Source: DASVFB01 sp963766345
Lineage (GTDB): Bacteria; Actinomycetota; Thermoleophilia; Gaiellales; Gaiellaceae
Direction: 5' to 3'
DNA: 64,000 bases
NCBI GenBank assembly: GCA_963766345.1
Contig: CAVXZL010000008.1
Location: 1 to 64,000 of the forward strand
Shown piece after piece: positions 1 through 7,630 of the stretch; the stretch's first letter is position 1; the number at the start of each line of letters is the position of its first letter. Position numbers and translations under genes: made by a program. Below the pieces are notes generated by a model. That model was given only the letters and a program-made list of their open reading frames with translations. It had not been told where the DNA came from and made no database searches.

Positions 1-84
1 CGTCAACCACTATGGAGTTTTGAGGGTGTGCCTCTGCTGCCCTAAATGCGGGGCTAGCCTCAATGCGGGCGCGCGCTTTCACAA
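1..84 (+). other. Spacer upstream of 5S rRNA (probable 23S-5S spacer)
   Basis: The first 84 bases contain no convincing reading frame and lie directly upstream of the 5S rRNA gene. They are most likely the internal spacer between 23S and 5S rRNA. No part of the 23S 3' end can be recognised with certainty. Confidence 0.5.
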
Positions 85-200
<116 letters not shown>

Positions 201-208
201 TTAACTTC

Positions 209-239
209 GCGAAGCCCGCGCTTTTGGCGCGGGCTTCGC
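209..239 (+). terminator. Hairpin terminator of the rRNA operon
   Basis: A perfect 13-bp stem (209-221 with 227-239) closes a TTTTG loop 8 bases after the 5S gene. There is no long T-tract. A second inverted repeat built on TTTCGGCCGA follows at about 243-273. The position fits termination of the rRNA transcript and possibly of the convergent protease gene. Confidence 0.8.
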
Positions 240-337
240 TCGTTTCGGCCGAAATGCAAGCATTTCGGCCGAGAGACCGGACAGGCGCGCTTCGCGCTCC
301 TTCGAGTTCATGGGTGGGGCCCCGCCTACGCGGACCG

Positions 338-1168
338 TTACGCGGCTCGGAGCTTTTCTCGCCAGTTCGGATCCAGTGCGCGCAGGCGTTGCACTCGCTC
401 GCTCACCGGCGGGTGCGTCACGAACAGGGCGGCCAGGCCGGTTTCCTGGAACGGGTTGATCGTGTAGAGCGGCTCCGTCGCGGGGGACGACTCGAACGGG
501 AAGAGCTCCTCTGTCTGCTCGAGGCGGAGGAGGGCGTCGGCGAGGCCGTGGGGGGAGCCGCAGAAGCCGGCGGCGGTGCGATCGGCCGTGAACTCTCGCT
601 TCGTCGAGAGCATCAGGTGGAGAAACGCCGCGGAGATCGGGCCGAGGAACATCAGGAGCGCCCTTTCGAGCCAGCCGCCGATGCGGCTGATGTCGATCGT
701 CATCGCGGACAGCACGACGAGCGGCGTCTGGACCGTGACGTCGCGGTTGTGGATCTTCGCGAGCTCGTGCGCGAGGACTCCTTCGAGCTCCGCCGGCGAG
801 AGCACCGCGAGCAGGCCGCGCGAGACTCCGATTGCGGCCCCGCGCGTCCCGCGGCCGGCCGAGAGCGCGCGTGGGTGCGGATCGTCGAGGAGGTAGAGCC
901 GCGGCTTCGGGATTCCGGCGAGAAGCGACACGCGCTCGACCGTCGAATGCACCATCGGCGCAAAAGCAAGCGGCAGTTCCTTCGCGCCCACCATGCCGAG
1001 CGCTACGCGGTCGGCGTAGAAGATCAGCCCGCCCGCTGAAAGGAGCGCACAGAACAGGAAGATCGACGCGACGCGATAGCCGCCGAGCGCCCAGCCGGCG
1101 GCCGTCAGCAGCAGGCACAAGCCCACGAGCAGCAACCACGCCTTCGCGAGGTTCCGCGCGGCGATCAC
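338..1168 (-). CDS. M48-family membrane metalloprotease (HtpX-like) with altered zinc motif
   Basis: This 276-residue membrane protein has the M48/HtpX layout: two N-terminal membrane segments (about residues 9-29 and 33-52), the metalloprotease motif at 134-143, a further hydrophobic stretch near 170-187 and the downstream glutamate motif EFTAD (E192). HtpX enzymes degrade misfolded membrane proteins. The usual HEXXH motif reads HELAKIHNRD here, so the second zinc-binding histidine is lysine (K138), with a histidine two residues later (H140). Whether H140 can substitute is unknown. The GTG start at 1168 precedes the first membrane segment. It is the last gene of a probable three-gene minus-strand operon, after the phosphatase and the small gene at 1194-1448. 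Confidence 0.8.
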   Translation of the reverse strand: MIAARNLAKAWLLLVGLCLLLTAAGWALGGYRVASIFLFCALLSAGGLIFYADRVALGMVGAKELPLAFAPMVHSTVERVSLLAGIPKPRLYLLDDPHPRALSAGRGTRGAAIGVSRGLLAVLSPAELEGVLAHELAKIHNRDVTVQTPLVVLSAMTIDISRIGGWLERALLMFLGPISAAFLHLMLSTKREFTADRTAAGFCGSPHGLADALLRLEQTEELFPFESSPATEPLYTINPFQETGLAALFVTHPPVSERVQRLRALDPNWREKLRAA

Positions 1169-1193
1169 GTTTCGGAGCCTAGTCGGTGTCTGC

Positions 1194-1448
1194 TTAGTCG
1201 GTGTCTACGTCGGGAGGCTCGTCCTCGGCCAATCCGCGAGGAGGCCAGTCGTCCTTCGGTGCGTCGCACCGGCTCGAGCAGTGGACGGAGGCGATGTTCT
1301 GCAGCGGGATGAGAATGTGCCCGTTCAGCTCCATGTGAGCGACGTCCTCGATGTAGCAGTACGCGGTGAGCACGCCTTCCTGGTACTCGCCGCCGAAGAG
1401 AGCCACCTCGACCTGCTCCCCCTTGTACTTGCCCGTGTAGTCCTCCAT
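1194..1448 (-). CDS. Conserved small hypothetical protein
   Basis: This 84-residue protein starts at ATG 1448, 8 bases after the phosphatase stop, so the two genes are probably co-transcribed. Residues 8-55 alternate polar and hydrophobic positions (for example VEVALFGG and HILIPLQNI), which suggests a small beta-barrel. The C-terminus is acidic and probably disordered (EDEPPDVDTD). Two cysteines near residue 57 (CSSRC) could bind metal. I do not recognise the family. A longer upstream start would run through the phosphatase gene in another frame and is unlikely. Confidence 0.65.
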   Translation of the reverse strand: MEDYTGKYKGEQVEVALFGGEYQEGVLTAYCYIEDVAHMELNGHILIPLQNIASVHCSSRCDAPKDDWPPRGLAEDEPPDVDTD

Positions 1449-1456
1449 CGGCGCGG

Positions 1457-2038
1457 TCAGTCTAACCCTCGCCAGGTGCCGTCCTCTGTGACGACTCTGA
1501 ACACCTCGCAGTTGCCGATCGCGGGGCTCCGGCCGCGGCTCTCCACCACGGACACGCCCTCGACGAACGCGCGCGTGGCGCGGACGGTGCCGCCGTGGCC
1601 GACGACGAGGACTCGCTGGCCGGGGTGGCGAGCTGCAATGTCGCCGAGGGCGCGGACGATCCGCTCGCCGAGCTGCTCGTACGTCTCGCCGGACTCCCAG
1701 CCGTGGCCGTCGCGTCGCCAGCGCTCGGCGCCCTCGGGATGGAGCTCCTCGATTTCCGGCCACGACAGGCCCTGCCAGCTGCCGACGTCGATCTCGCGGA
1801 GCTCGCGCAGGGCGACCACCTCGGCGTCGAGCTGCGCAGCCAGGATCTCCGCCGTCTCACGCGCGCGCCGGAGGTCGCTCGAATACACGGCGTCGATCTG
1901 CTCGCCGGCAAGACGCTCGGCGAGCTCGCGCGCCTGCTCGCGGCCGGCGTCGTTGAGCGGCTGATCGGCGTGCCCCTGGAAGCGGCGCTCGCGATTCCAG
2001 TCGGTCTCGCCGTGCCGAACGAGGTAGAGCTCCGTCAC
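1457..2038 (-). CDS. Histidine phosphatase family protein (phosphoglycerate-mutase-like)
   Basis: A 193-residue cytoplasmic phosphatase of the histidine phosphatase superfamily. The N-terminal catalytic motif LVRHGETDWN (His 9) and the second catalytic histidine in VVGHGGTVRA are both present, as is the conserved SSDLRRARETA segment. Length is normal for the small bacterial members. Substrates vary widely across the family (phosphosugars, adenosylcobalamin intermediates, nucleotides) and nothing here decides between them. The GTG start at 2038 lies 19 bases from the divergent SDR gene, so both promoters must lie close together or inside the neighbouring gene. Confidence 0.9.
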   Translation of the reverse strand: MTELYLVRHGETDWNRERRFQGHADQPLNDAGREQARELAERLAGEQIDAVYSSDLRRARETAEILAAQLDAEVVALRELREIDVGSWQGLSWPEIEELHPEGAERWRRDGHGWESGETYEQLGERIVRALGDIAARHPGQRVLVVGHGGTVRATRAFVEGVSVVESRGRSPAIGNCEVFRVVTEDGTWRGLD

Positions 2039-2057
2039 GGCGATCTAGGCTAGCGGC

Positions 2058-2810
2058 GTGGACTTGGAGCTCCGCGACCGCGTGTGCGTCATCACCGGCT
2101 CCACCGCCGGCATCGGTCTCGCGACGCTACGGCTGCTCGCGGACGAGGGCGCACGAGTCGTCAGTGCCGGCCGCTCGCATGCTCCGAACGCCGGCGAGGC
2201 GCTGCACGTGTCGACCGATCTCTCAGCACCCGAAGCACCCGCGGAGCTCATCGACGCGGCGACCCAGGCCTTCGGTCGCATCGACGCGCTCGTCAACAAC
2301 GTCGGCACCGCGTACATCACGTCGTTCGAGGACGTCTCCGACGGCGAGTGGGAGGAGATGTGGCAGCTGAACGTCATGAGCTACGTCCGCGCGATCCGTG
2401 CCGTCGTGCCGCAGATGCGGGAACGCGGCGGCGGTGTCATCGTCAACGTCTCGTCGACCGCGGGCAAGCGTCCCTCGTCCGGCATGCCGCACTACTCCGT
2501 GACGAAGGCGGCCGTCCTCTCGCTCTCGCGCCTCGTGGCGGACGTGTACGCGAAAGACGGCATCCGCTGCAACGCCGTGACGCCCGGACCGACGGCGACC
2601 GACGCCTGGCTCGGGCCCGGCGGCCTGGCCGAGCAGCAGGGTGAAAGGGCGGAGGTGCTCGCGAAGGTCGCCGGGGCGCGACCCCTCGGGCGACTTGCGG
2701 AGCCCGAGGAGATCGCCGCAGTGATCGCGTTTCTCTGCTCAGACCGCGCGTCTTACGTCACCGGCGCGGCCTGGAGCGCCGACGGGGGAACCGTCCCGAT
2801 CATTATCTGA
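2058..2810 (+). CDS. Short-chain dehydrogenase/reductase (FabG-like)
   Basis: A 250-residue classical SDR: NAD(P)-binding TGSTAGIG near the N-terminus, the NNVG motif, the catalytic serine in NVSSTAGK and the YSVTK catalytic pair. The C-terminal YVTGAAWSADGG is typical of 3-oxoacyl-ACP-reductase-like enzymes. Substrate is not predictable: fatty-acid-type reductases and catabolic alcohol dehydrogenases share this architecture. It starts with GTG at 2058, is divergent from the phosphatase gene and is followed after 42 bases by dgt. Confidence 0.9.
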   Translation: MDLELRDRVCVITGSTAGIGLATLRLLADEGARVVSAGRSHAPNAGEALHVSTDLSAPEAPAELIDAATQAFGRIDALVNNVGTAYITSFEDVSDGEWEEMWQLNVMSYVRAIRAVVPQMRERGGGVIVNVSSTAGKRPSSGMPHYSVTKAAVLSLSRLVADVYAKDGIRCNAVTPGPTATDAWLGPGGLAEQQGERAEVLAKVAGARPLGRLAEPEEIAAVIAFLCSDRASYVTGAAWSADGGTVPIII

Positions 2811-2852
2811 CCGGGCCGAGGCGCGGCCGATCGACGGATTAGGCTGGAGGCG

Positions 2853-3800
2853 ATGCCGGAGACGATGGCCGAGACGTTCGCTGCTCGCATCCGCGAGCTC
2901 GAGGAAGCGTGGCTCTCGCCGCTCGCGGTTCGCTCGTACGAGACGCGCGGGCGGCTGAGGCCGGAGGAAGATTCGCCGGTGCGGACGCCGTTCCAGCGCG
3001 ACCGCGACCGGATCGTCCACTCGAAGCCGTTCCGGCGCCTGAAGGGGAAGACGCAGGTCTTCATCGATCCCGCCGGAGACCATTACCGGACGCGCATCAC
3101 GCACACCCTCGAGACGTCGGCGATCTCGCGGGTCGTCGCGCGGGCGCTGCGGCTCAACGAGGACCTCGTCGAGGCGATCTCGCTCGGCCACGACACCGGC
3201 CATCCGCCCTTCGGGCACGCGGGCGAGGAGGCGCTCGACTCTGCTCTGGAAACCCGCTTTGGCCAGAGGTTCCGCCACAACGAGCAATCCGCGCGCATCG
3301 CGGAGCAGCTGAACCTCACCGAAGAGGTGCGCGACGGCATCCTCACGCATACGGGAGACCGCGAGCCGGCGACGCTCGAGGGCAAGATCGTCCGCGTCGT
3401 CGACCGCGTCGCGTACATCAACCACGACATCGACGACGCGATCCGTTACGGGATCCTCGCCGAGGGCGAGTTGCCCCGCGACGAGATCGAGCTGCTCGGA
3501 GCGAAGGGCTCCGCCCGCATCGACACGTTGGTGCGCGACCTCGTCGATGCGTCGAAGGAGGCGGGCGACATCCGCCAGAGCGACGAGATCGGCAACGCGA
3601 TGATGTCGTTGCGGTTGTTCATGTTCGAGCGCATCTATCTCGGCGAGCACGCGCGCGGCGAGCACGCGCGCGCGCGCCACGTGATCGGCCGCATCTTCGA
3701 GCATCTGGTCGCGCGCGGCGATGAGCCGGATGAGATCGTTGCGTTCGTGTCCGGGATGACCGATCGGTTCGCGCTGCACTACGCCGAGACGCTCGACTAG
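2853..3800 (+). CDS. dgt: Deoxyguanosinetriphosphate triphosphohydrolase-like protein (dGTPase)
   Basis: A 315-residue HD-domain hydrolase that converts dNTPs (typically dGTP) to deoxynucleoside and tripolyphosphate, so controlling dNTP pools. The N-terminal block SKPFRRLKGKTQVF, the histidine in RITHTLE (H84) and the HD pair in GHDTGHPPFGHAGE (H113, D114) match the dGTPase family. The length fits the short actinobacterial type. Its last bases overlap the GTG start of dnaG, and a dgt-dnaG pairing is also known from mycobacteria, which supports co-transcription of dNTP control with primase. Confidence 0.92.
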   Translation: MPETMAETFAARIRELEEAWLSPLAVRSYETRGRLRPEEDSPVRTPFQRDRDRIVHSKPFRRLKGKTQVFIDPAGDHYRTRITHTLETSAISRVVARALRLNEDLVEAISLGHDTGHPPFGHAGEEALDSALETRFGQRFRHNEQSARIAEQLNLTEEVRDGILTHTGDREPATLEGKIVRVVDRVAYINHDIDDAIRYGILAEGELPRDEIELLGAKGSARIDTLVRDLVDASKEAGDIRQSDEIGNAMMSLRLFMFERIYLGEHARGEHARARHVIGRIFEHLVARGDEPDEIVAFVSGMTDRFALHYAETLD

Positions 3801-5437
3801 TGGCGCGGATCAAGGACGCATCGGTCGAGGCGGTCAAGCAGACCGCCGACATCGTCACGGTGGTGGAGGGCTACGTCCGGCTTCGAAAGCAGGGCGGCCG
3901 GTTCGTGGGTCTGTGTCCGTTCCATCAGGAGAACACGCCGAGCTTCGGCATCTCGCCGGATCGCGGGACGTTCAAGTGCTTCGGTTGCGGCGAGGGCGGC
4001 GACGCGATCTCCTTCGTGGAGAAGATCGAGAACGTCGACTTCGTGGGCGCGATCGAGTGGCTCGCGGATCGCTTCAACGTGCCGCTCGAGTACGAGGAGT
4101 CGTCGCCCGCTGCCGAGGCGGCGCGCAACCGGCTCGAGCGTCTCCGAGCGCTCCTCGAGCAGGCGACGGCGTTCTACGAGCGTTACCTCTGGGACAGCGT
4201 CGCCGGCGAGCAGGTGCGTGCGTACCTCCGGTCGCGCGGCCTCGAGGAGACGGTCTGCCGCGAGTTCCGCCTCGGGCTGTCTCCCGGCGGCAACTCGCTC
4301 GTGCGCAAGGCGCGCGAGAGGGGCTTCACGGACGTCGAGCTTTCCGCGGCCGGCTTGCTGAGGCCCCGCGGTGGCGATTACTTCGCGACACGGCTCATGT
4401 TCCCGCTCGCCGACGCGCGCGGCCGCGTCGTCGGCTTTCAGGCGCGCAAGCTGCGCGAGGACGATCCGCTGCGCGGCAAGTACGTCAACTCGCCGGAGGG
4501 CGAGCTCTTCCACAAGTCGGCGATCCTGTACGGGCTGCACCTGTCGCGCGCGGCGATGGCGAAGCAGGACCGCGCGCTCGTCGTCGAGGGGAACACGGAC
4601 GTGATCGCGCTGCGTCAGGCGGGGCTCGAGCCCGTCGTCGCGTCGATGGGAACGGCGCTGACGGAGCAGCAGCTGAAGGAGCTCACGCGGCTGACGAAGC
4701 GGCTGTACCTCTGCTTCGACGCGGACGCGGCCGGTGAGGAGGCGACGCTGCGCGGGATGGAGCTCGCGCTCCAGCGCGGCTTCGACGTGAAGGTCGTATC
4801 GCTGCCGCACGGCAAGGACCCGGCTGACGATCCCGCGGGCTTCGAAGCGCGGCTCGACGACGCCGAGTCCTACCCGGTGCACCGCATCAGGCTCGAGATC
4901 TCGCGCTCGCGCGACAAGAGCGTCGCCTACCTGCGCGGCCAGGAGATCCTCAACGGCATCGCCGACTCGCCGGAGCGCCAGGAGGCCTGGCGGCTGCTGA
5001 ACGACCACGTCGGGATGACGGTGCAGCTGCGAGCGGCCGGCGGGCAGACGATGGCCGGCAGCGCGGTGTCGCCGCGCCTGCTCGACGCGAGCGACCGGCT
5101 CGAGCTGAGCGCGCTCGCGGGCGTGCGCGCGCACCCGAACCTCGGTCGGACGCTTGCGCAGCTCGGGCCGGACCACTTCGACGACCCGTTGCACAAGCGC
5201 GCCGTGCCCGTGCTGCTCGGCGTGGAGGACGGAGACTCGGAGCTGACGAGTCTGCTGGCGAGCCTCGACGCGCGCGCCGACACCGAGGGCATCGACGAGC
5301 AGACAGCGGAGCAGCTCCTTCTGCGCCTGCGCGAGCGCAAGCTGCAGCGCGAGCTGGCGGAAGCGGAGGAGGCACGGCTGCCCGATCTCCAGCAGGCGCT
5401 CTCGAAGGTGCGGGACCGGATCAGAGAGTTCGCGTAA
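3800..5437 (+). CDS. dnaG: DNA primase
   Basis: DnaG makes RNA primers at the replication fork. The 545-residue protein has the N-terminal CHC2 zinc ribbon (C39, H42, C60, C63), an RNA-polymerase-like catalytic core with the TOPRIM motif VEGNTDVIAL (usually VEGYMDV) and the metal-binding DADAAG. The C-terminal helical domain for DnaB binding is present but short compared with typical 580-640-residue primases. The GTG start at 3800 overlaps the dgt stop by one base. tRNA-Asn follows after 33 bases. Confidence 0.96.
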   Translation: MARIKDASVEAVKQTADIVTVVEGYVRLRKQGGRFVGLCPFHQENTPSFGISPDRGTFKCFGCGEGGDAISFVEKIENVDFVGAIEWLADRFNVPLEYEESSPAAEAARNRLERLRALLEQATAFYERYLWDSVAGEQVRAYLRSRGLEETVCREFRLGLSPGGNSLVRKARERGFTDVELSAAGLLRPRGGDYFATRLMFPLADARGRVVGFQARKLREDDPLRGKYVNSPEGELFHKSAILYGLHLSRAAMAKQDRALVVEGNTDVIALRQAGLEPVVASMGTALTEQQLKELTRLTKRLYLCFDADAAGEEATLRGMELALQRGFDVKVVSLPHGKDPADDPAGFEARLDDAESYPVHRIRLEISRSRDKSVAYLRGQEILNGIADSPERQEAWRLLNDHVGMTVQLRAAGGQTMAGSAVSPRLLDASDRLELSALAGVRAHPNLGRTLAQLGPDHFDDPLHKRAVPVLLGVEDGDSELTSLLASLDARADTEGIDEQTAEQLLLRLRERKLQRELAEAEEARLPDLQQALSKVRDRIREFA

Positions 5438-5470
5438 GCCCGGCTACAATTCCCCGCGGCCGAGCGCCGT

Positions 5471-5546
<76 letters not shown>

Positions 5547-5715
5547 CAAACCGCCTGCAAGGCCGGGCAGAAACGCTGAGGGCCTTCGATGGAGGCACCC
5601 GGTTTTGTACCTGACTTTGTACCCACCCTGGGTCCGCACCTGAAGCTCTTCCCGAACGCTGCATATGAGCAGGGCCCCTTACCTCGTGGTCAAGCCAGGG
5701 CGTCGGCCATAACCA

Positions 5716-5847
5716 GTGAAGCCCGTGCGTCGTTATTACCGACGTGACGTGGCTGTTGATGATCTGCTGCACGCTGATCCTGCCGGGATTGCTGACGTTT
5801 TGGGAATAGATAAGACAAGGCGCCGACTGCGTGGCTACGCGTTCTGA
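5716..5847 (+). CDS. Possible 43-residue protein, translationally coupled
   Basis: A GTG-started frame of 43 residues with a natural composition, including the stretches YYRRDVAVDDLLHADPAG and GIDKTRRRLRGYAF. It ends 17 bases inside the next gene (start 5831), as in translational coupling. Codon third positions are unusually poor in G and C for this genome. It may instead be the C-terminal remnant of a longer protein of the acquired segment. No family recognised. Confidence 0.3.
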   Translation: MKPVRRYYRRDVAVDDLLHADPAGIADVLGIDKTRRRLRGYAF

Positions 5848-6133
5848 CGACTCGCCCCGGCGTGCAGTAACACTGCGCTACGGCGGGAACGACGCCGTTG
5901 TTACGCCAATTGCCAACGGGTGGCGCGTTGAGTATGACGGGCGCCTTGTTGAAGACAGGTACCTCGAGTCAGCCATCGGAAAAGCCGTCGGTATCGACGC
6001 GAACGAAGCCATCTCGCTCACAATGCGCCTGCTCGATGACCACCTCAACCATTTCACGGCAGGTGAGGACGCCGCCAGCGGGCGTTCGTGCCAGGCATGG
6101 TCGGAACCCCGAGCCCAACCGAACTGGCCGTAA
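5831..6133 (+). CDS. Hypothetical protein in acquired segment
   Basis: A 100-residue soluble protein from GTG 5831. The first 75 residues look folded (RYGGNDAVVTPIANGWRVEY, then a helix-like LTMRLLDDHLNHF), while the tail is low-quality and Pro/Trp-rich. A frameshift near the 3' end may have altered the tail. No known motif, no signal peptide and no membrane segment. Third-position base use is less GC-biased than in flanking housekeeping genes, consistent with horizontal acquisition. Confidence 0.5.
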   Translation: MATRSDDSPRRAVTLRYGGNDAVVTPIANGWRVEYDGRLVEDRYLESAIGKAVGIDANEAISLTMRLLDDHLNHFTAGEDAASGRSCQAWSEPRAQPNWP

Positions 6134-6259
6134 CGGGAACAGGGCTTTGTGACCTCGAACGAGGCGGCCATTCCTACCTTCGTTATCAGGAGACGTGGAG
6201 GTGGGTCGCACGAGCGGCGGCAGCGGGAGCGAACCCGCCGCCGCCGTCGAACGACTTAC

Positions 6260-6475
6260 TTAATGGCCGCCCTGGTTGCCTGGCTGGCCTTCGTAGCCCT
6301 GCAGACCCGGCGATGTGCCGTTGTCGTTGTTGCCGGGGTTCCCGCTCGCGCCGCCCTGGTTTCCGGGCTGGCCTTCGTAGCCGAGTTGGCCCGGAGGCTG
6401 GTCTGCGAGAACCGGGCTCGCAGCAGCCAGCGCGCCGAACACGCCGAGCACAAGTAGCGCAATCTTCCGCCGCAT
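6260..6475 (-). CDS. Small secreted Gly/Asn/Gln-rich protein with an internal duplication
   Basis: A 71-residue secreted peptide. The ATG at 6475 is preceded by GGGAGGTG at good spacing, which decides this start over longer ones. Residues 1-25 form a signal peptide (basic MRRK, hydrophobic core, cleavage after VLA). The mature part of about 46 residues is rich in G, N, Q and P and contains GYEGQPGNQGG twice (residues 32-42 and 60-70). No cysteines, so no disulfide-stabilised toxin. It may be an extracellular structural or adhesive peptide; function unknown. Confidence 0.7.
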   Translation of the reverse strand: MRRKIALLVLGVFGALAAASPVLADQPPGQLGYEGQPGNQGGASGNPGNNDNGTSPGLQGYEGQPGNQGGH

Positions 6476-6678
6476 GTGCCTGCACCTCCCTCTCCCCCCG
6501 TTCTGGTCCAAATCGATCCTGCCACTGGAGGCGATCTCGGTCAAGCACACGCCACTTTGACACAGGTCCAATGCACACCCGCTGGACTTTCTGCTCTGAC
6601 GGGTAGAGCATTGATGCCGAACATCACCGTCGCAGGGGACGGCATGAAGAGGCCTAGTTACTCAGCGAACGCGGGGTG

Positions 6679-7240
6679 CTAGCGAACGCTGAGTACGCTG
6701 CCGCGGAACGGCTGCGCGTGTTCGACGCGTGCCCACGAACCTTCGGCAGCGATTTGGTACGCCACCTCCGGCGACATCGTGCGTTCGTCAAGCGCCGACG
6801 TTGCATCCCAGACGACGGCCGGCGCGCCACGGCGTGTGCGGCGTCGGGCCGCATCGGCTTGGTCGAGCAAGACCGCCTGGAAGCCGCCGACACGTCGGCC
6901 GTGCTGATCGACGCTGCTGCGCACGAACGTCACGGGCTGCAACCCGACCATGCGTGTGCCTGCACACAGCGCAGCGCCGGTGACCTTGATGTCGCTGCCG
7001 ACGCTGCTGCTCCTGGCGTACGTGCCTGTCGTTTCGACGCTGAGCAAGTAGCTGCGGCCGGGTACGGCCGAACGTCAACGCCAAGGTCAGCCACCACCAG
7101 AGCGATTCGTCGGCGTGTCGTTCCAGGTGGACAATCTGACCGACCACCGGACCGACGTGCGCGGCAAGCGCCACCGGAATCGTGGCTGGCTGGACTGATC
7201 GAACTTCGCGCGCAGCGATCGTGCGCTGAATGTCCTTCGC
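6679..7240 (-). pseudogene. Degraded gene, possibly phage prohead-protease-like
   Basis: Three consecutive stretches in three different minus-strand frames join into one protein-like sequence: ALAAHVGPVVGQIVHLERH, then VADLGVDVRPYP, then YLLSVETTGTYAR followed by VTGAALCAGTRMVGLQPVTF. The other frames are arginine-rich nonsense. The order of motifs (late-strand VG..V.L followed by LSVETTG and TGAAL......PVTF) resembles small phage-type prohead proteases of Actinobacteria, but that is a weak, memory-based match. At least two frameshifts separate the pieces, so it is probably inactive. A 9-bp stem (6659-6667 with 6687-6695) may terminate it. Confidence 0.4.
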
Positions 7241-7315
7241 ATCGCGCGTCGTTTTGGGGCCAGACCGGACGGGCACGTAACAAGGGTCAATCGAGCGCGA
7301 ACAGGGGGACACGAA

Positions 7316-7483
7316 ATGTCGAGCACCGACGAAGCCAAAGGACGGATCAAGGAAGCTGCCGGGGACCTGACCGACAACAAGGATCTCCAGCGCGAGGGAA
7401 AGGTCGATCAGGCATCCGGCAAGGCGAAGGACAAGATCGACGACGCGAGTGACAAGGCGAAGGAGCTCGTCGACCGCGACTGA
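7316..7483 (+). CDS. CsbD-family stress protein
   Basis: A 55-residue, highly charged protein starting at ATG 7316 after GGGGGAC. It matches the CsbD family throughout: AKGRIKEAAGDLTDNKDLQ near the N-terminus, then EGKVDQASGKAKDKI. CsbD-like proteins accumulate under general stress in many bacteria; biochemical role is unknown. No signal peptide. It stands alone between the degraded gene and the cell-wall hydrolase. Confidence 0.88.
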   Translation: MSSTDEAKGRIKEAAGDLTDNKDLQREGKVDQASGKAKDKIDDASDKAKELVDRD

Positions 7484-7584
7484 CGTAATTCGCCCCGCAG
7501 CGCGAGCTGCGCGTTTATAGATCTCCGCGAAAAAATGGACCTTGCGGTCGGTTCGTTATCGGCTACTCTCGTACCGGGTGCGGG

Positions 7585-7620
7585 GGGGTAGAGCGGCGGT
7601 GCCGCAGTCGCCGCTCCCCT
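7585..7620 (-). terminator. Hairpin downstream of the cell-wall hydrolase
   Basis: An 8-bp GC stem GAGCGGCG/CGCCGCTC (7591-7598 with 7609-7616), flanked by G- and C-runs that can lengthen it, lies 10 bases after the stop of the gene at 7631-9436. No U-tract. Confidence 0.55.
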
Positions 7621-7630
7621 GCCGCCCCGT

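Noticed and set aside
3797..5194. 465-codon open frame antisense to dnaG
   Set aside because: Shadow of dnaG third-position GC. No motif and no start context.
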